This document shows positions 60,490-64,000 of a DNA stretch of 64,000 nt, one piece after another. Source of the DNA: Streptomyces sp. TLI_171. GTDB taxonomy: Bacteria; Actinomycetota; Actinomycetes; Streptomycetales; Streptomycetaceae. A program made the translations under genes and the position numbers. Positions within the stretch are counted from its first letter, which is position 1. Each line of letters opens with the position of its first letter. The notes under the pieces were generated by a model. That model was not told where the DNA came from and searched no databases. It saw nothing but the letters and a program-made list of their open reading frames with translations. The stretch covers positions 682,001 to 746,000 of the forward strand of contig NZ_RAPS01000001.1 in assembly GCF_003610255.1 (NCBI RefSeq). Reading direction: 5' to 3'.

Positions 60490-60539
60490 TCCACACCCGC
60501 CCGGGCACCGAATGCCCACCGTCGAGCGGGTCGCGCAGT
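60490..60539 (+). repeat. 50-bp direct repeat, copy 2
   Basis: This copy ends three bases before the AGGAGGT ribosome site of the SRPBCC gene. Two copies 86 bp apart in a promoter region may be regulator binding sites or the trace of a local duplication. Confidence 0.85.
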
Positions 60540-60553
60540 CCCAGGAGGTCGTG

Positions 60554-60985
60554 ATGATCGAGGTGCAGCGGGTGATGGCGGTGCGGCGCCCGGCCGCCGA
60601 AGTGCTGGACTACCTGGCGGACTTCGGCCATGCCGTGGAGTGGGACCCGGGCACCGAGCAGTGCGAGCGGGTCGACGCCGGGCCGGTGGGTCCGGGCGCG
60701 CGGTGGCGCAACGTCTCGGTGTTCCGCGGCCGCCGCACCGAGCTGGCCTACGTGCTGGAGTCGTGGGAGCCGGACCGCCTGCGGTTCGTCGGGCGGAACC
60801 GGACGGTCACCGCCACGGACGAGATCACCGTCCGGCCGGACGGCGCCGGCGCGTCGGTGCACTACCGGGCGCGGTTGCGGTTCCACGGGCTGGCCCGGCT
60901 CGCCGGTCCGCTGCTGCGGCGGGAGTTCGAGCGGCTGGCGGACGCCACCGCGCGGCGCCTGCCCGAGGTGCTGGACGGTCGCTGA
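60554..60985 (+). CDS. SRPBCC-family protein
   Basis: The 143-residue protein has the START-like fold: MIEVQRVMAVRRPAAEVLDYLADFGHAVEWDPG at the start, a WRNVSVFRGRRTEL strand pair and a C-terminal helix (EFERLADATARRLPEV). SRPBCC proteins bind hydrophobic ligands. AGGAGGT precedes the ATG. It is the first gene after litR and may bind a lipid or pigment intermediate of the operon that follows. Confidence 0.82.
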   Translation: MIEVQRVMAVRRPAAEVLDYLADFGHAVEWDPGTEQCERVDAGPVGPGARWRNVSVFRGRRTELAYVLESWEPDRLRFVGRNRTVTATDEITVRPDGAGASVHYRARLRFHGLARLAGPLLRREFERLADATARRLPEVLDGR

Positions 60986-61010
60986 CGCGGTGTCGGGGCG
61001 GGCGTTCCCG

Positions 61011-61043
61011 TTCGGACCAATCCGCGGCCGGGCCGGGTCCGAA
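61011..61043. promoter_or_regulatory. Inverted repeat upstream of the flavin oxidoreductase gene
   Basis: TTCGGACC (61011-61018) pairs with GGTCCGAA (61036-61043) with 17 bases between. It lies 55-87 bp before the GTG at 61098 and after the SRPBCC gene, so it could be an operator or a weak terminator. Confidence 0.38.
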
Positions 61044-61097
61044 TCCGGGGTGCAAGGCAGGGAGCCGGGACGGCCCGGTACAGCGGAGAGGACCGAT

Positions 61098-62432
61098 GTG
61101 ACGACACTCGGCACGGTTTCCACCGGCGGGTCGGTCCCGCCCGCGCGCGGCGGGCGTCCGGTCCGCCGGGTGGCGGTGGTCGGCGCGGGGGTGGCGGGCC
61201 TGACGGCCGCTCACGAGCTGGTGCGGGCGGGGGTGGAGGTGGAGCTGTTCGAGGCGGACTCGCGGTTGGGCGGTCACGCGCACACCCAGCAGGCGCCGGC
61301 GGCTGACGGGCGGACGCTGGACCTGGACACCGGTTTCCTGGTGCACAACACGCGGACGTACCCGGAGCTGACCCGGCTGTTCGCCGAGCTCGGGGTGCGC
61401 ACCCGGGAGAGCGACATGAGCATGTCGGTGCGCTGCGACGGGTGCGGACTGGAGTACGCGGGCGCCCGTGGGCCGTCCGGGCTGCTGGCGGCGCCGGGCA
61501 ACCTGGTGCGGGGCCGCTACCTGCGGATGCTCGGCGAGGTGCCGCGCTTCCACCGGCTGGCGCGCCGACTGCTGGCCGACCCGGAGCAGGGCGACCCGAG
61601 CCTTCGGGAGTTCCTCGACCGGCACGAGTTCTCCCAGTACTTCGTGCACCACTTCATGACGCCGGTGGTGTCCGCGGTGTGGTCGTGCGCGCCCGACCTG
61701 GCGGGCGACTACCCGGCGCGCTACCTGTTCGCGTTCCTGGACAACCACGGCATGCTGGCCGTCACCGGCTCGCCGACCTGGCGCACCGTGGTCGGCGGCT
61801 CCCGCACGTACGTGGCGCGGATCGCGGAGCGGATCACCGCCGTGCACCGGTCGGCCCCGGTCCGCGCGGTGCGCCGGCACCCGGACGGCGTCACCGTGGT
61901 CACCGAGGACGCCCGGAGCACCCGCGCGGACGCGGTGGTGGTGGCCACCCACGCGGACCAGGCGCTGCGGCTTCTCGCGGATCCGACCGACGCCGAGCGC
62001 GCGGTGCTCGGGGCGTTCACCTACTCGCGCAACCCGACGGTGCTGCACCGCGACCCGTCGGTGCTGCCGCGCGCCGCCTGGGCCCGCGCGTCCTGGAACT
62101 ACCGGATGCCGTCCTGCGACGCGCCGTCCGACCGGGTCCGGGTCAGCTACCACCTGAACCGGCTGCTGGGCCTCGGCGGCGCGGAGGACTACCTGGTGAC
62201 CCTGAACGAGGACCGGCAGCATCCCGTCCCGGCCGCCCTGGCGGTCTCCCGCACCGTCTACGAGCACCCGGTGTACACCGGGGCCACCGTGGCGGCCCAG
62301 CGCCGCCTGCCCGAACTGGCCACCGCCCGCACCGCGTTCGCGGGCGCCTACCACGGCTGGGGGTTCCACGAGGACGGCTGCCGCTCCGGCCTGGCCGCGG
62401 CCCGCCACCTGCTCGCGGCGGTCGCGCCGTGA
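61098..62432 (+). CDS. FAD-dependent amine-oxidase-type oxidoreductase
   Basis: The 444-residue flavoprotein has a dinucleotide-binding motif (VAVVGAGVAGLTAAHEL), LFEADSRLGGHAHT, and the family blocks DTGFLVHNTRTYPELTRLF and a C-terminal AGAYHGWGFHEDG, the FAD-contacting end. These resemble the flavin oxidoreductase that sits with DUF1365 and cyclopropane-synthase-like genes in many bacteria. GGAGAGG precedes the GTG. The gene overlaps the DUF1365 gene by 4 bp. The reaction may be fatty-acyl desaturation or oxidation, but this is not established. Confidence 0.86.
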   Translation: MTTLGTVSTGGSVPPARGGRPVRRVAVVGAGVAGLTAAHELVRAGVEVELFEADSRLGGHAHTQQAPAADGRTLDLDTGFLVHNTRTYPELTRLFAELGVRTRESDMSMSVRCDGCGLEYAGARGPSGLLAAPGNLVRGRYLRMLGEVPRFHRLARRLLADPEQGDPSLREFLDRHEFSQYFVHHFMTPVVSAVWSCAPDLAGDYPARYLFAFLDNHGMLAVTGSPTWRTVVGGSRTYVARIAERITAVHRSAPVRAVRRHPDGVTVVTEDARSTRADAVVVATHADQALRLLADPTDAERAVLGAFTYSRNPTVLHRDPSVLPRAAWARASWNYRMPSCDAPSDRVRVSYHLNRLLGLGGAEDYLVTLNEDRQHPVPAALAVSRTVYEHPVYTGATVAAQRRLPELATARTAFAGAYHGWGFHEDGCRSGLAAARHLLAAVAP

Positions 62433-63223
62433 CCGCGGCCGCGCACACCGCGACGGCTGCCCCGGCGGGGCGGCTGCCCGGCCCCTGGGGTGCGGTGCTG
62501 TACGAGACCCGCACCACGCACGTGCGCGCCGTACCGCGCCGGGTCTTCCGGCACCGCGGCTACCTGTGGCTGGTCGACCTCGACCGGATGCCCGAACTCC
62601 CGCCGCTGCTACGCCCGTTGGCCCGGTTCCGGACCCGTGACCACGCCCCGGCCGATGCATCGACCATCCGCCGGGACCTGACCCGCAGGCTGGCCGCGCA
62701 GGGCATCCGGCTGGACGGCGGACGGGTGCTGATGCTCACTCAGGCCCGCTCGCTCGGACACGTGTTCAACCCGCTGACGGTGTACTGGTGCCGGGACGAG
62801 GCCGGCGCGCCGCTGTGCACCGTCGCGGAGGTGCACAACACCTACGGCGGCCGGCACCGCTACCTGCTGCGCCCGGACGGGCGAGGGCGGGCCGAGACGG
62901 CGAAGGAGTTCTACGTCTCGCCGTTCCTGCCCGTCGACGGCCGGTACCGGCTGGTGCTCCCGGAACCGGACGGGCGGCTGCACCTGACGGTCCATCTGGA
63001 CCTGCCGGGCGGCCGGGCGTTCACCGCCACCGTCACCGGCGCCGGGCGCCCGGCGGGCCCGGCCGCACTGCTGCGGGCCGTTCTGCGGCACCCGTTCGCG
63101 ACCTGGGCCGTCAGCCTGCGGATCCGCTCCCAGGGCGTGCGGCTGTGGCTGCGCGGCCTGCCCGTCCACCCTCGGCGTCCCCCGACCGAGAACCCGAACG
63201 AAGAAGAGGTGCCCCGCGGATGA
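62429..63223 (+). CDS. DUF1365-family protein
   Basis: The 264-residue protein has the DUF1365 pattern: LYETRTTHVRAVPRRVFRHRGYLWLVDLD in part, LTQARSLGHVFNPLTVYWC and EVHNTYGGRHRYLL, then AKEFYVSPFLP. Members are found next to flavin oxidoreductase and cyclopropane-synthase-like genes. The biochemical role is unknown; membrane-lipid modification is inferred. It overlaps both neighbours by 4 bp (GTGA upstream, ATGA downstream). Confidence 0.87.
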   Translation: MTAAAHTATAAPAGRLPGPWGAVLYETRTTHVRAVPRRVFRHRGYLWLVDLDRMPELPPLLRPLARFRTRDHAPADASTIRRDLTRRLAAQGIRLDGGRVLMLTQARSLGHVFNPLTVYWCRDEAGAPLCTVAEVHNTYGGRHRYLLRPDGRGRAETAKEFYVSPFLPVDGRYRLVLPEPDGRLHLTVHLDLPGGRAFTATVTGAGRPAGPAALLRAVLRHPFATWAVSLRIRSQGVRLWLRGLPVHPRRPPTENPNEEEVPRG

Positions 63224-64000
63224 CCACCACCGTTCCACCCGTCGCCGTCGTCGACCCGCTCCGCTGGCCGGACGTCGCCCGGGTCCCGCACACCCCGCTG
63301 CGCGCCGCGGTCGCCGGCCGGGTGCTGCGCCGGGTGGCGGCCGGGCGCGGCCTGCGGGTCGAACTGCCGGGCGGACGGCCCCTGGTGGCCGCTCCGGCCG
63401 GCGCACCGGTGCTGCGACTGCACCGCCCGCAGGCATTCCTGCACCGGGTCGGCGCGGGCGGCCTGATCGGCTTCGGCGAGGCGTACCAGGCCGGCGACTG
63501 GGACAGCCCGGACCTGGCGGGCCTGCTGACCGCGCTCGCGTCCCGCCCCGAGACGCTGGTGCCGCCGGGCGCCGGCCTGCTGCGCCGCCTGTACGTGGCC
63601 CGGCCGCCGGCGGCGGAGCGGTCCACCGAGGAGGCGGCCCGGCGCAACATCCAGCGCCACTACGACCTGTCGAACGAGCTGTTCGGGCTGTTCCTCGACC
63701 CGACGCTGAGCTACTCCGCCGCGCTGTTCACCGACCCGGCCACCGCCCACTGGGCGGACCTGGCGACGGCCCAGCACCGCAAGATCGACCGGATGCTGGA
63801 CCTGGCCGGGGTCCGCCCCGGCACCCGGCTGCTGGAGATCGGCACCGGCTGGGGCGAGCTCGCCCTGCGGGCCGCCGCCCGGGGCGCCCGGGTGCTCAGC
63901 GTGACGCTCTCCGCGGAGCAGCTCGCGCTGGCCCGCCGCCGGATCGCCGAGGCCGGGCAGCAGGACCGGGTGGAGGTCCGGCTGTGCGACTACCGCGCGG
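63220..64000 (+). CDS. Cyclopropane-fatty-acyl-phospholipid synthase-like methyltransferase (partial)
   Basis: The gene runs off the window; about 260 residues are seen. A mycolic-acid/CFA-type pattern is present: RRNIQRHYDLSNELFGLFLDPTLSYS, then the SAM site LLEIGTGWGELALRAAARGARVLSVTLSAEQ. Such enzymes methylate or cyclopropanate unsaturated acyl chains of membrane lipids, using S-adenosylmethionine. It overlaps the DUF1365 gene by 4 bp. It completes an FAD oxidoreductase, DUF1365 and methyltransferase set. The C-terminus and catalytic residues beyond the window cannot be checked. Confidence 0.85.
   Translation, partial: MTTTVPPVAVVDPLRWPDVARVPHTPLRAAVAGRVLRRVAAGRGLRVELPGGRPLVAAPAGAPVLRLHRPQAFLHRVGAGGLIGFGEAYQAGDWDSPDLAGLLTALASRPETLVPPGAGLLRRLYVARPPAAERSTEEAARRNIQRHYDLSNELFGLFLDPTLSYSAALFTDPATAHWADLATAQHRKIDRMLDLAGVRPGTRLLEIGTGWGELALRAAARGARVLSVTLSAEQLALARRRIAEAGQQDRVEVRLCDYRA

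Noticed and set aside
60404..60539. Direct repeats as a possible CRISPR array
   Set aside because: There are only two copies, the spacing is 36 bp but not followed by more units, and no cas genes are seen.
1..64000. tRNA, rRNA, integrase, transposase or attachment sites
   Set aside because: None could be recognised by eye in the sequence or the translations; absence is not proven for short RNAs.

Overview
This window is high-GC actinobacterial DNA, most likely from Streptomycetaceae (Streptomyces or Kitasatospora). The evidence is an SsgA-like sporulation protein, a SapB/AmfS-type lanthipeptide cluster, many partner-switching regulators, secreted multi-domain carbohydrate enzymes and F420 enzymes. 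GC-rich third codon positions and frequent GTG starts fit as well. No rRNA, tRNA, CRISPR array, insertion sequence or prophage was recognised. The window therefore reads as ordinary accessory chromosome with several specialised gene sets.

Layout. 0-4.7 kb: an SsgA-like gene, then a partner-switching set made of a HATPase anti-sigma-like kinase facing a tightly overlapping operon of SpoIIE phosphatase, B12-binding sensor and STAS antagonist. 4.7-6.3 kb: a remnant membrane-protein fragment and a ClC channel. 6.3-11.8 kb: a CitA/CitB-like two-component system next to an NMT1/SsuA-type ABC importer. 11.8-16.4 kb: a secreted RICIN-domain protein, an F420-type oxidoreductase, and a PASTA plus Cys-rich pair. 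16.5-19.1 kb: a membrane Ser/Thr kinase and a SHOCT/DUF6325 pair. 19.4-21.7 kb: an MFS-SpoIIE phosphatase fusion. 22.3-28.7 kb: a class III lanthipeptide cluster (synthetase, precursor, two ABC half-transporters). 28.7-37.9 kb: an SDR, then a LacI-controlled sugar importer with a GH36 enzyme and a divergent secreted glycosidase. 37.9-41 kb: BrkB, small stress-type proteins, and a MarR/EamA pair. 41-46.6 kb: a secreted penicillin-acylase-like enzyme, a lipoprotein and an Ig-like secreted protein. 46.6-52.7 kb: an oligopeptide ABC importer. 52.7-59.1 kb: prolyl aminopeptidase, a secreted beta-helix enzyme, VOC proteins and small proteins. 59.4-64 kb: a LitR/CarH-like B12 regulator followed by a lipid-modification operon cut by the window end.

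The most interesting theme is light or cobalamin sensing. Two separate proteins carry the Trp/Glu-His signature and axial His of photoreceptive B12 domains. One (2881-3975) has no DNA-binding domain and sits between a phosphatase and its likely STAS target, which suggests a B12-light input into a sigma-factor partner switch. The other (59413-60366) is a MerR-type LitR/CarH-like regulator upstream of SRPBCC, flavin oxidoreductase, DUF1365 and cyclopropane-synthase-like genes, a plausible photo-oxidative membrane-lipid response.

Other points are a ram/amf cluster without its regulator, whose ABC pair has complementary degenerate motifs. A perfect hairpin follows the precursor gene. A CTTGCAAG operator core is shared by the sugar cluster and the RICIN-protein promoter. 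A MarR/EamA intergenic palindrome appears to contain both leaderless promoters.
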